A stretch of 64,000 nt of DNA from Sinelater perroti (Eukaryota; Arthropoda; Insecta; Coleoptera; Elateridae): positions 16,703,001 through 16,767,000 of the forward strand of contig JARFIY010000077.1 in NCBI GenBank assembly GCA_036346155.1, given 5' to 3'. The number at the start of each line of letters is the position of its first letter. The stretch's first letter is position 1. Positions 44,740-55,329 of this stretch are shown here, piece by piece. The position numbers and the translations under genes are program-made. Under the pieces are notes generated by a model that had not been told where the DNA came from, made no database searches, and saw nothing but the letters and a program-made list of their open reading frames with translations.

Positions 44740-46223
44740 TTTTTACAAAGAATGGTTTGAAGTGTTTGTTAACTTCAATATACCAGAGAAGAAATTTGCA
44801 ATTCCAGAGCAGCCAGGTAAATAGAATTTAAATAATAATCAAATTTTAAATAATACTGTTTTATTGAAAAAAAAACCTTGTTTGACAACAAGTTTAGAAG
44901 AACTGGCATTGCTACACATATGCTTCAGGACAACTTGATGCCTCAAAAATTGTCAAGAATGTCACTTCAGGCGATTCACCAAAAGCACAGGAGTACAGAC
45001 GATCATTAGATTTTAATGTTGAGAGTACCATGTCCGCTGGAGATATTGTGTCACTTTGTGTAGAACAGTCAATCAGTATAAGGAACTTGGAGCCACAAGT
45101 TTGTCCAGTAATTGTAAATTATATGCGCCTTATAAGACTGTATTTAAAGCCAAACAACAATGTTACCCTTTAAAATCTGATATGACTTTAGTGAATCAAG
45201 TGGTGAAGTAAAATTGTAATCTTTGTCACATCATACAACTGAAAGAATACTTTTGACGCAAAAAAGTTGTTAAAAACTTAATTTCAGATCATTTATGTAA
45301 TTTAAATTTGGTATGTAAATGGTCAAAGTAATTACAGACAAAAGTTTGATGATGATGAAGATGCCAGTAAATTAGATGCTAGTATATTTTTCACTTATTT
45401 AGTGCCACTGCAGCTTATATCTGCTCATGATCAAACTATTGTTTAGAAAAATTTGCGACCTTTGTCTTCCCGATTCTTTAGAGATCTGCGTGTTCAATTT
45501 CTTTACGAAAACGCAGAAACCACAATGAAGGAGATGTATTATATTCAAGACTAGGAGAAGCAACTTGAACCGCTTGGTATAATTATGGACGAAAAAAAAT
45601 AACCGTTTTGTGCCATCTTGCATTTACCATTATTGACGGTAAAGTTTGCAACACACTGACAAACATTGTATCTGCTCAACGTTGTCACTTATGTCAGGCA
45701 ACATCAAAAATTTTTAATAATATAGATGCAGTGCTTAAGAAAAAGTTACTGAGGACAGTTTAAAGTTTGGAATATCTTGTCTTCATGCATGGATACCATT
45801 TCTTAAATGCTTCTTGCGTATATCATACAAGTTAGACATAAAAAAGTTACAAGTGCGTTCTGCTGAAGAAAAGAAGAAAGTACAACTCGAAAAAAATATT
45901 TTCAGTTGAGAGTTATTGTCGATCAAGCAAAGCCTGGTTTAGGAAGTTTAAATGACAAAACTCTGGTCTACAATTCTTCGAAGACGCTTCTGTTTCTTCA
46001 CTGATAACGGGAGTAGATCAAGAATTAATTTAACACTTTCACATTTTGTTGCAGGCAGTTTCAAGGGGTGACGTAATTAACGTTGCCAATTTCAAGGCAT
46101 CCAATTTGGAAACCACGAGAAAATTTATACTGGATGACATCAGACCCATTTATTTCTAATTTGAAAAAGCTACCCACTAAAAAAATTAAGACTTTATCGC
46201 CGGAAGCAGTTGAATTTTGCTCC
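44740..46223 (+). pseudogene. Relic of an unnamed repetitive ORF (probable TE protein)
   Basis: Decayed plus-strand coding with blocks I associate with a repeated, uncharacterised insect/cnidarian TE protein: KFGISCLHAWIPFLKCFL-RISYKLDIKKLQVRSAEEKKK (45763-45880, frame-shifted), KPGLGSLND (45930), and TSDPFISNLKKLPTKKIKTL followed by SPEAVEF (46137-46215). It is interrupted by the BEL/Pao element; the sequence continues at 51777. Family membership is from memory of wording, so moderate confidence only. No catalytic motif recognised. Confidence 0.45.
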
Positions 46224-46228
46224 GCCAT
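46224..46228. repeat. BEL/Pao 'B' TSD, left
   Basis: GCCAT, repeated at 51772-51776. Five bases fits BEL/Pao integration. Confidence 0.85.
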
Positions 46229-46742
46229 TGGAGAGGCAGGCGTGTAAATAGCCGCTCTCGTGATGCGGTGTGGAAACGTAGTACGGCCCGTATTTGAAGG
46301 TCAGCCGATAAGGCCAAAATCGTCCCTTAAACGGCCGTCGCGTTAGCGGATGGGGCGGCTACCGATATCAACCAATGAATTGCCAAATCGCTCACCTGAA
46401 TCGGCTTCGGCTTCGGCTTCGGCTTCGTCGGCGATTCCAAGGTGGCCACCTCTGCGATTGCGGATCTGGTATCTTCGGGATGTTGAGACACGACCAAATT
46501 GGCCGAGCTGCGATGCGTGAATTTATGCGGGTTAAGACACGACCGAACTGGCCGCGCTGCGGGGCGTGAATGCTTGCCGGGTGTTAAAGCACGACCAAAT
46601 TAGCCGCGCTGCGGTGCGTGTATTTGTCGACTGAGCAAAAGCCCATGCTGTTCTGTCTGCGATGGTAAAACGTGCCAGATATCCAAGGCCCGCATGCCGC
46701 CGCGATATAAAGCGGTTCAAGGGCGAAAAGGCCGCCACACCA
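46229..46742 (-). repeat. BEL/Pao 'B' 3' LTR
   Basis: 514 bp, GC-rich against an AT-rich background. Read in element sense it starts TGGTGTGGCGG and ends CCTGCCTCTCCA. It contains three ~49-bp tandem units with the core CACGACCNAATTGGCCG, and four GGCTTC hexamers where the other LTR has three. Confidence 0.93.
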
Positions 46743-46757
46743 TACTCCCCGCCTTGA
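46743..46757 (-). promoter_or_regulatory. BEL/Pao 'B' polypurine tract
   Basis: Minus-strand AAGGCGGGGAGTA lies directly before the 3' LTR start. It is the expected plus-strand primer of reverse transcription. Confidence 0.75.
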
Positions 46758-46960
46758 AAGGTCCTGAGCTTTCAAAAAAATTACTACTTTATCAAGGAGC
46801 GATTAACAGCGGTTTGAAACAATATTGTCATTAAATTCCTGAAATTAACTGTTATATTTCAGGTGCGTTAAATTGCGGTTAGATTTATATCGTAACAAAC
46901 TATATATAAATGCCCTATTAATACACTATCTATATATACATGAGTCAGCTAGAATATTGT

Positions 46961-47782
46961 TTATTGGGTTGGCAAAGGTTTCCAATAAGACAACACAAGC
47001 TGATCTAAAAGCCTTTTGCGGTTTGTTAAGTTCAAGCTTTCTTCTGTCAATTCAGAAGAAGGTAAATACTTGAGGGGACTGGACATTAAAAAATGCGCCG
47101 GAGTGAGCACATCCGGATGCGGATCTGATGATAAAACACTAAGTGGTCGAGAATTTACAATACCTTCCACTTGCACTAGCACGGTCAAAAGTTCCTCATA
47201 AGTGAGCAACTGCTTGCCCATGACTCGATACATGTGTGTCTTAACGGTTTTAATGTTAGATTCCCAAATGCCTCCGAAGTGCGGGGCGCGTGGCGGAATC
47301 ATTGTCCACTCAATGCGTGTTTTAAGAAGCTCCCTTCTGATATCAGATTGGACAGTGGAGTTTAACAAAAAGAATAAATTTCGCCGAGCTGTGCCTTAGC
47401 TCCGACAAAATTGGTGCCATTGTCTGAGTATATAACAGACACTGGACCGCGGCGGAAATAAACCTTTGAAGGCGGAAAGAAACGCATCGGATGTAAGTTC
47501 CGATACAAGTTCGATATGTATGGCTTTAGTAACCATACAGACAAACAAACATACGTAAACTTTCTGAGAGCGTTGACCCCTACGGCGAGTAGGTATATAA
47601 GCGACAGGTAAATTATCGTGTATTTTAGCAATACGATTGCTGACAAAAATAAACCACCTATGTGGCGATGAGTGGATCCACGAAAGCGCTATTGTAGAAT
47701 CCGAGAAGGCGTAAACACCTGTAACAGGTAGACGAGCGGAAAGTTTATCGCGGACCACGCGAACAAGCTTGGACAGCAGCAA
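46961..47782 (-). pseudogene. BEL/Pao 'B' RNase H - integrase segment with internal deletion
   Basis: RNase H: VYAFSDSTIALSWIHSSPHR, then FVSNRIAKIHDNLP (47700-47630). The frame then jumps to QKVYVCLFVCMVTKAIHIELV (47575-47513), so the end of RNase H and the HHCC zinc domain of integrase are missing. The integrase core follows: SDNGTNFVGAKAQLGEIY (second catalytic Asp, 47430-47385), WTMIPPRAPHFGGIWES (catalytic Glu, 47310-47260) and VNSRPLSVLSSDPH. The C-terminal end is at 46961. Frameshifts lie near 47460 and 47370. Known role of the family: integration of cDNA into the genome. Confidence 0.9.
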
Positions 47783-47818
47783 AGCGGCGACAAGTTCTAA
47801 TCGAGCTAGCGTTGTTAT

Positions 47819-48651
47819 TTAAACTGGAGAAACCTTTGACTTTGCACATGAAAGCCGGACGGTGATATTACCTTCAGGATCAGTGATGTGTAAATAAACA
47901 CAACAACCGTAACCACTGAAGCTCGCGTCACAAAAGGCTACGATGTTCACTACCGCTTTTCCCACAATGCCAATATGGCGCTGAATTTTTAGAGAAGAGA
48001 GTGCGGAAAAATCGCGTGCAAAAGCTGAAAAGCGACTGATGATGGATTCCGGAGGAACCTCATCCCAGTCTATTTTAGCTAGCCATAGTTCCTTAATAAG
48101 AATTTTGGCGTACAGCACAACTGGAGCTACAACGCCAAGTACGTCGAATAAGCGGGCAACTAGCGATAGAATCGTGCGCTTTGTGCATTTATCTTCTACA
48201 GCGATTGTTGTTAAAGAAAAGTAATCGTCAGCAGGATCCCAGGTTAAACCAAGGATTTTAAAATTGTAAATATCGTTACCCATGCCAGAAAAATTTACTG
48301 GTGAGCGGTGAGACTCGGGAAGAACCTCCAATAAAGCGGGTGAATTAGTGGCCCATTTGACAAGGTCGAAAGAGCCTAATTTAAATAAATCGATTAATTC
48401 GCGAGACAATCGCATGGCAGTCTGTTCATCGGGAACCGAATCGACATAATCATCCATGTAAAACTGAGTTTCTACCAGTTTAGAAGCCTCAGGAAGCGGT
48501 CACTATGCTCGCACGCTAAGTTGCGTAACGTACGCATAGCTAGGTAAGGGCTAGGCTTTAGCCCGAAGGGTACGCGGTCAAAATTGTAAGTGAATAGGTT
48601 CGTTCCTACTGAAACGAAATAAAATTCGTAAGTATTTACGATGGTGCTCGT
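47819..48651 (-). pseudogene. BEL/Pao 'B' RT palm to RNase H start
   Basis: HRKYLRILFRFSRNEP (48635-48590), FGLKPSPYLAMRTLRNLA (48560-48505), and the catalytic YMDD (48460-48448; FYMDDYVDS), then ATNSPALLEVLPES, NFKILGLTWDPADDYF (48260), ARLFDVLGVVAPVVLYAKI (48160-48105) and NIVAFCDASFSGYGCCVYL (47950-47895). Frameshifts near 48650, 48590 and 48490; otherwise open for 212 codons (48457-47819). This is the Pao-type RT-linker order. Confidence 0.92.
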
Positions 48652-51099
48652 TTACTCCGATGCGCAAAACATTTGTTTTATATCAGCGGTCATTGCTATT
48701 GGGAATGTACGAAAGTCGAGTAACAACGAGAACAAGTCGGCCTGCAAATTAGGTCCGACATGCAAAATGTCATTAAGTGACAGCCCTGAGTGCGTTTTAG
48801 CACTAGCGTCTAAAACGATACGGATGCTGTCCTTATCTGGTCTGACAACGGCGTGATGCGGTATGTAGTAACCCTCCTCTGTCAATTCAGAGTTAGGCAC
48901 CTGGGACAAATACCCCTGCGTTATATAATCGGCGATAGTTTTATTATAATTTTCTCGTAGGGTTGGCACGCAATCGAATTTACGCTCGAGCGCAAGTAGA
49001 CGACGGTGAGCCAGACCGCGTGAATTACTCAACTCCGAGGGGTTTCGAGAAAAGGGTAAATCAACAAAATATCTGCCGTCTTTAAATAAAATCGAAGAGT
49101 TACAGTTATTTTCGCAATCTAATTCATCTGGACTAATAAAACGTTGAGATGGAATTTCCTCTAACTCAAAGAACTTCCGTAAACTTGACTCAATGTCAAC
49201 GTTAGCAAGCGCGGTAAACGAAGATGTAGTACTATGTAGGCAGGTTGCATCATATTGACATGCAATATCTCCCATAAGCACGTAACCAAAGCTGGTTAAT
49301 ATAGCGGGTGGTGCGCGGTTACCAGAATCGCCCCTATCTCCCAAATAAATATAAGGAAACAGTTGAGCACCAAGAACAACGTCAATTTCTCCCGGTACAT
49401 TCCAGGATAAATCGGCAAGCGGTAAATTATTTAAATATGTCATATCTTCATTTAATGTAATGAAATTTGCGGGAAGTTTGTCTGTAATACAGTCAACTAC
49501 TAAAGCACGAATGTAATATTTGTTGTTAGGATTAATTCGCGATTCTATTGCGAAATTAATAAAACCGTGTACAGGTCGCGAGGTCATACCAACACCTTGT
49601 AAAGATGAATTGCGTAATTTAATTATGGGAATGTTCAAGCGTTTACAACAATCCATAGTAATTAAGTTATTTTGCGACCCGTTGTCTATTAAACACCTGA
49701 CGACGAGCGTATTTCCGTTTTTACCATGTGCATAGATCTGTGCGGTCGATAACAATATAGCTGAACTAGAAGAAACTGCTGAACTAAGCGATACGGAAGA
49801 CGTGTAGTGAGATTGTGATACTGATTGCGTTGATATGGGCGCACGGTCACCTGCTTGCGGTCCAGCCGCCATAGACGGCTTAATAGGGCGATCATCCTTT
49901 AAGTTCGAAAAATGCAGTAAAGAATGATGCGGTTTTTTACAAATTTTACAAACGTTCCGTGATTTACATTTAGTTGACAAGTGAGATAGACTTAAACAGT
50001 TTATACAGCCGCGTTTCGCTTTAATTAACTCGAAACGCGCTTGCGGTGATTTCATATTTTTAAATTCAAGGCATCGAAACAGCTGGTGTTCTCTGTCGCA
50101 TAGCGGACAACGCGTATTAAAAATCTGTTTACTCGACACAAACGACTTGCAGGCACCTTGTGCGCCACGGCCAAGGCTGTGATAAGGTAAACTGAAATTT
50201 GCGCGCGGCTTGGTCTGCGAATTATTAGCATGCGAGCGCTCGAGTACTTTGACATAATCTTGCGTAAATGAAATAAATTGTTTACAGGAGGGTAATTCTA
50301 TTCCGCTCACCCTATTTTCGAATTGTTGAAGCGTTTGGGGATCAAGTTTTCTTAAACCACAATGTAACAAGACAAAATCTAATAGGTCGGGAATGTCTAA
50401 CTGTTTTAATGCAGCGATGGACGAGGAATATTTTTCTATATATGTGTTCAAACTAACATCATTACCGACGCATCCTTTGATGTTCAGAATGTTATTTAGA
50501 TAATGACTGCCTAAACTACGTTTATCTTGATACTTTTTAACAAGACTATCCTATATAATATTATAAGTATCCCCTGTAGGAATAATATCTGCGGTTAATT
50601 TTAAAGCGTCATGAGTTAATTTACTAATCAAATACTGCACACGCTGCGCGTCAGTCAAATTTGTATTTAACTGCACATTACTACGAAATATTTCGTAAAA
50701 TATTGGCCAGCTCTCAGTCTTGCCATCGAAAGAAGGCAGTTCAATTGGCGGTAATTTTACGATATCTCCTTTTTGATCTAATGTAAATGTTTTGCTGTTT
50801 GACAATATAAGGTTGCGTTTATATTTAATACTCGAATATAAATCTTCAATAGAATTGAAACATGAGTAGTCTGGAGGAGTCTGATCAATTTCAAACTGCA
50901 AATAGTTAATTTCTTCAATTATTGTTTCAAACCTGCTGTATAATTCACTAATAGCTTCTGTTTGAGATAAAAATAATTCGTTTGAGCGTAATTCATAATT
51001 TGAAATATTTTTTGATATGTTATATAAACGATTAAATCGTTCGAAAATCGCCTCTTTTTTGGCGGTTAACTGAACTAATTTTAATTCAAGCTTATCCAT
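48652..51099 (-). pseudogene. BEL/Pao 'B' gag - protease - RT start, one stop
   Basis: A single frame from the ATG at 51099 to 48652, broken only by a TAG at 50551-50553. Gag: MDKLELKLVQLTAKKEAIF coiled coil, then LPPIELPSFDGKTESWPIFY, the DUF1759-type core. Three zinc knuckles (50110-49920): CPLCDREHQLFRC, CINCLSLSHLSTKC, CKICKKPHHSLLH. The aspartic protease is around VRCLIDNGSQNNLI (49700). The RT start is near IPHHAVVRPDKDSIRIVLDA (48850-48800) and TADIKQMF. BEL/Pao elements usually encode one gag-pol ORF, so I read the amber codon as a mutation rather than programmed readthrough. Confidence 0.92.
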
Positions 51100-51224
51100 T
51101 ATAAGGGAACTTTACTTGAATAAAGCGTAATAAATATGTATGCAATTTATGGCGGTCACCTTACCAAAAACCTACGTAAGTCTGTGACGACGCCAAGTTA
51201 TCAAGCGGTTTGTACAAGTATTGT

Positions 51225-51260
51225 AGCTGATACCGATCCGGCTCGTAAGGACCAAAAAAG
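51225..51260 (-). promoter_or_regulatory. BEL/Pao 'B' primer-binding site and leader
   Basis: Just inside the 5' LTR the minus strand reads TTTTTTGGTCCTTACGAGCC. Its complement CCGGCTCGTAAGGACCA resembles the 3' end of eukaryotic tRNA-Tyr (CCGGCTCGAAGGACCA, as I recall it) with one extra base. The same version occurs in the remnant at 25421-25440, so the difference belongs to the family. Confidence 0.6.
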
Positions 51261-51771
51261 TGGAAAGTATGGCGTATAAATAGCCGCTCTCATGATGCGG
51301 TGTGGAAACGTAGTACGGCCCGTATTGAAAGGTCAGCCGATAAGGCCAAAATCGTCCCTTAAACGGCCGTCGCGTTAGCGGATGGGGGCGGCTACCGATA
51401 TCAACCAACGAGTATTGTCAAATCGCTCACCTGAATCGGCTTCGGCTTCGGCTTCGTCGGCGATTCCAAGGTGGCCACCTCTGCGATTGCGGATCTAGTA
51501 TCTTCGGGATGTTGAGACACGACCAAATTGGCCGAGCTGCGATGCGTGAATTTATGCGGGTTGAGACACGACCGAACTGGCCGCGCTGCGGGGCGTGAAT
51601 ACTTACGGGGTGTTAAAGCACGACCAAATTGGCCGCGCTGCGGTGCGTGTATTTGTCGACTGAGCAAAAGCCCATGCCGTTCTGTCTGCGATGGCAAAAC
51701 GTGCCATATATCAAAGGCCCGCATGCCGCTGCGATATAAAGCGGTTCAAGGGCGAAAAGGCCGCCACACCA
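51261..51771 (-). repeat. BEL/Pao 'B' 5' LTR
   Basis: 511 bp, matching 46229-46742. Differences are mostly single transitions, plus a short divergent patch at the inner end (TGGAAAGTATGG against TGGAGAGGCAGG). Confidence 0.93.
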
Positions 51772-51776
51772 GCCAT
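51772..51776. repeat. BEL/Pao 'B' TSD, right
   Basis: GCCAT, matching 46224-46228. Confidence 0.85.
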
Positions 51777-52299
51777 ATTGGATCTGCCATTTTGTTATTC
51801 CAAAATATAATATCGGATTCCTAATCAGCGACTCCAAAACCACCTAAGCACAAAAGTACTACAAAAGTTTATGAACAATAAATCATTTGTAGGTCTAATG
51901 ACCCTGTTTTCGGTATTTAGAACCACTGTGCAACGTGCCTAACATATGGCGTTATTGTTCTCTCTTTACAGTGAGCATATCATTTTTGTGTTTAAAAAAA
52001 GGTTAAGTACGCGATGAACCATAATACCAAGTTATAAAGTATTTTATTGTTTATAAGAAGGTCTTTTGTAGACTAGTAATTGCCGTACATTATTTAAGGA
52101 AAATATTTATTAATAAATTCGCACAGATTGTTTGATAATTTAGCGCAGTTAAGCGACTCGATGAGCAAAACAGGAAATAAAACAAAGCGGAGCTGTGTAA
52201 ACTATATATTGGGCAAAACTAAAATTAACCACAAAGTAACAATTAAGCAAACAACGAAACTGAGAAAAAACAATACAACTTTACTTGAATAACTGCAAA
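51777..52299. other. Continuation of the interrupted TE relic, then AT-rich DNA
   Basis: Joined to 46223 across the BEL element, the first bases give CCGCCATATTGGATCTGCC, a wording seen in dispersed insect repeats. The ORF of the relic stops a few codons further on. From about 51900 no feature is recognised. Confidence 0.4.
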
Positions 52300-52381
52300 T
52301 ATGGTGGGCGGCAGGTCAGTTGGGCGCTCTCCAGACGCAAGTAATGGTCTCTGGACGGCAGATTTCGGCGAGCTCTTCGTT

Positions 52382-52573
52382 GGCGGCTTCAATCCTGGGG
52401 CAGCACGGACGGGGCGGAACGTACAATAGGCAACGACATCGTGCCAGCCCAGAGCAATAGAGCACCTGGGTCGGCTGGCCGGCGGCTTCAATCTTGGGGC
52501 ACCACGGACGGGGCAGAACGTACAATAGGAAGCGACAGCGTGCAAGCACAGCGCTCTAGAGCTGGTCGGCTGG
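52382..52573 (+). repeat. GC-rich tandem repeat, two ~99-bp units
   Basis: Units start at 52382 and 52481 with GGCGGCTTCAATC(C/T)TGGGGCA, share GGACGGGGC.GAACGTACAATAGG and end GGTCGGCTGGC. The block lies in a wider GC-rich island (52300-52690), which contrasts sharply with its flanks. The arrangement recalls promoter monomers of a non-LTR element 5' UTR or part of an LTR. No coding sequence follows it, so its owner is unknown. Confidence 0.65.
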
Positions 52574-52840
52574 CTCTGCTCCGTCGTTCACGAGGGCTCA
52601 AGTCGGAATGGCGGGTGGCGGCAAAAATCCCGTTTTGTTGCGACGTGGTTAGGTTGGCGGACAGTAAAGGTTACCGTAGAGATGGGACACGGGTTTAGAG
52701 ATGAGCACCAAACACAGATGAACTTGGCCTTCTCATTTATCAAGGATTCTCTAGGAAGTTCTTTTTTAAGCAGGTTAACAGCCACTAACTAAAAAATACG
52801 TGTGTAAGTCAACGTTTGAGAATATGTAAATAAAATCGAT

Positions 52841-52850
52841 AGTGTACCAT
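52841..52850. repeat. TSD of SINE B, left
   Basis: AGTGTACCAT, repeated exactly at 53104-53113. Confidence 0.85.
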
Positions 52851-53103
52851 GAGAGTACGACAGCCGCGAGCTAAAGGCCTCGACCTGCCAAACTGGGCGC
52901 GGCGGCCCCGGGTTCGAACCCCGGCAATGACAAACATCAAATGCTCTCCGGCCGTCATACAAACACCGTTGGCGGTCGTAAAAGTACATTCTACCCTATC
53001 CACTCGCCAACCCGCCCGGCAAGCGTGGCGTTTAATTGCCAAAAATCCCCCAAAAAGGGAAGCCTATGCTCAATACTGGGCGCCACAAAAGGCCGAGAAA
53101 AAA
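52851..53103 (+). mobile_element. tRNA-derived SINE 'B'
   Basis: 253 bp. The tRNA-like head has a D-arm-like hairpin (CGAG/CTCG around CTAAAGGC) and a perfect T-arm (CCGGG-TTCGAAC-CCCGG, 52907-52924), which is the pol III B box. A unique body follows. The tail GGGAAGCCTATGCTCAATAC, then TGGGCGCC, resembles the 3' end of RTE/BovB-like LINEs, including the relic at 4163. It ends in A-rich DNA. The 10-bp target-site duplications confirm retroposition. Confidence 0.85.
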
Positions 53104-53113
53104 AGTGTACCAT
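53104..53113. repeat. TSD of SINE B, right
   Basis: AGTGTACCAT, identical to 52841-52850. Confidence 0.85.
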
Positions 53114-55329
53114 AATCTTCAGAATAACTGTGATGCAAATTCTTCAAATTGCTTGATACTGACGTACGAACAGTCTTAATCAAGATTTTTAGCAATATTA
53201 TCTATAATGTGAAGCTAATAAGACATCAACATAATCTACCGCTGCTATGTTAAATTACTAATGCAAAATATAGAACGAAAAAGCACTGAAACAATATTAT
53301 ATAAGAATGTAGTACTTTTGAAACAGAGTATGTAAGCTTGTATTATAATTTATATATTTATTGGATTGACGTAGTTAAAATAGAACAATTTAATAGCGAT
53401 GCTTATAACCACTATAAGCTAAAAATATAAGACATGCTAAACGAATGCTGCTATATAGGTTTGTAATAAATGTTAATAAAAAACATTAATTCAAAAACAA
53501 TATATTATAAAAATCCCTGCGACAGTCAAGTTGACGTCATTACGTAATCCTTAAAAAAAAAGCTCCAAAATACGGGTTTTCCAACTAACCTCTGCAATTA
53601 AACCTTAAATTATGTAAAAATAAATAAATAAAACCACAACGAACCCTCTAATAGCATACAGGCAAGGCTATAATAACAGGAGTATTTTTGCATTTATACA
53701 TAGACCCAGAAAACTGCTTTCTACTTGACAACGGTCTGGTGAACGCGGGACAAGGAGATTTGACCTAATCCGCACTTTCTACTTTTTATTTATCTGCGCG
53801 GCTGTGCCATATTAAGATGGCTTAAGCGCCCGTCAAAAATTTCTATCACGTTCTTGTGGCCGCCTAACTCTTTCAATTTACTGGGGATGATTGATTGCGA
53901 CCATTTCGCGGATGACTTGAGAAGCCTCTTGAATATATAAGCGGCCATTGAAATATCGGGTTACATAGGCGAAGTAATGGGGAGTTTAGGGTTTCATAAT
54001 TTGAATTTGCACAGGGACTGAAAATAATCGTATACGTTGGCAGGCTAAAATGCAGCTTTGCTTTAGAGCTGCTCACGTCAAGTGGATAATTATGTTCTAA
54101 ATGTAAATTCAAAATGCTAATTTGAAACTAATATAAATGAAACTAATATAAATATATATTTTACTAATATTAAATCATAATAAAAACAAAATTAATAAAA
54201 TATGGATTTGCCACATTATGTATTAGAAAAGCTCCTATTTGAAAGATTATTTAAACTAACTAATATTACAGCAAAAGCATTATAAGATCTTAAAGCGTTA
54301 AAAGTTTGCTACTAAATTATTTATGTTTGTAAAGAGTTGGTTAATTTTCAAAGTTTGTTAATTGAAGTTTGGCCTGTTATATGGTCTAAGTAGGTTAAAG
54401 TATGTATACAAGAGAGCTATTTATTTTACAATGAGATTTATTTAAAATTCTGATCTCTACGTAAATTGTTAAAATGTGTTTTATTGTAAACGTGCTCAAG
54501 TAAAAATTATTTAAAAAAATTTCAGAACAATCATTAACCATACTAACTAAATTGTTTGAAAATGTGTCTTAAATTATAAAAAACATTATTTACAGCAATT
54601 TAAAAATCAGAAAAAATTATTTTAAATTTAATAAACCTAAGACTGAAATTGTCTTACAATTACATGAAGTGAGCAAATTTGAGAAATACTTTTGCTTAGT
54701 TTTTTTAGATACATAGTTCAATATTTCGTGGGTAATTGTTAAATTGTAACTGCTGTTGGGGTGACGTTTTAATTTATATTAATAAATTATAAGGTGACTT
54801 GTCCTTCTGTAAAATCAGGATCCTTCACTGAACCATCGAGAACACTGCATAAATCAGTTTCTGTGCTACAAAGTTGTAACAACTAGTTAGAAATAAACTA
54901 AATGTATTGTAATATATCGACTCACATGATTTTCAGCACAAATATATAAAACTGGTACTATTTTATGGGAGATTTTAAAGATGTGCTACTCTAACTCATA
55001 AAATATTTTTAAGACATGGAATTCTAAAGACAATCTAAAACAATAGTACACAAAAAAATCTGCAAGGGTGTTTTGCAAACCCTAATCTCCTAACTGATAC
55101 GTGGTATAATATTGTTTCGATGCATATAAAGCAGGTATTATAATATTCTCTAACTCCTCTCAAACGAGAGGTACAATAAAACTACCCTGGTGGATAATGA
55201 ACTCTGACACAAGGTAACTTAATAACTTAGTAACTTGACCAATCATCCGCACTACGTATAGAAATGTAGAGAAATAGAGCGAGCCTAAAATTAGATTTGG
55301 AACATCAAATAGAACATCCTTCTTTCGAA
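53114..55329. other. AT-rich stretch, no gene seen
   Basis: No domain recognised on either strand. The longest frame (53873-54112, minus) has no motif and mixed composition. A short direct repeat of GAAACTAATATAAAT lies at about 54124-54155. Confidence 0.4.

Larger units (their letters stand above)
46229..51771 (-). mobile_element. BEL/Pao retrotransposon 'B' with both LTRs
   Basis: LTRs 46229-46742 and 51261-51771 (TG...CA, about 22 substitutions and a few indels by eye) bound a minus-strand gag-pol: gag, zinc knuckles, protease, RT, RNase H, integrase. A primer-binding site (PBS) lies next to the 5' LTR and a polypurine tract (PPT) next to the 3' LTR. The target duplication is GCCAT. The internal region is about 4.5 kb, short for BEL/Pao, because of a deletion between RNase H and integrase. 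Confidence 0.95.

Noticed and set aside
46245..46620. Direct repeats that might be read as a CRISPR-like array (~49-bp units)
   Set aside because: The units are adjacent without unique spacers, lie inside LTRs, and the genome is clearly eukaryotic.
46375..46775. Short GC-rich frames on both strands near 46.4-46.8 kb and 51.4-51.8 kb
   Set aside because: They fall in the LTRs of the BEL/Pao element and recur in all LTR copies.
50551..50553. The TAG in gag-pol of the BEL/Pao element as programmed readthrough
   Set aside because: BEL/Pao elements normally have a single gag-pol frame, the stop lies within gag rather than at the gag-pol border, and the copy carries other disabling lesions.
52860..52935. 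Possible functional tRNA gene (perfect T-arm GGTTCGAACCC)
   Set aside because: D-arm and T-arm can be drawn, but the anticodon and acceptor stems do not pair, and the sequence continues into a SINE body with TSD.
52849..53115. 88-codon plus-strand frame and two minus-strand frames
   Set aside because: They cover the GC-rich SINE B, whose ends and TSD explain the sequence.
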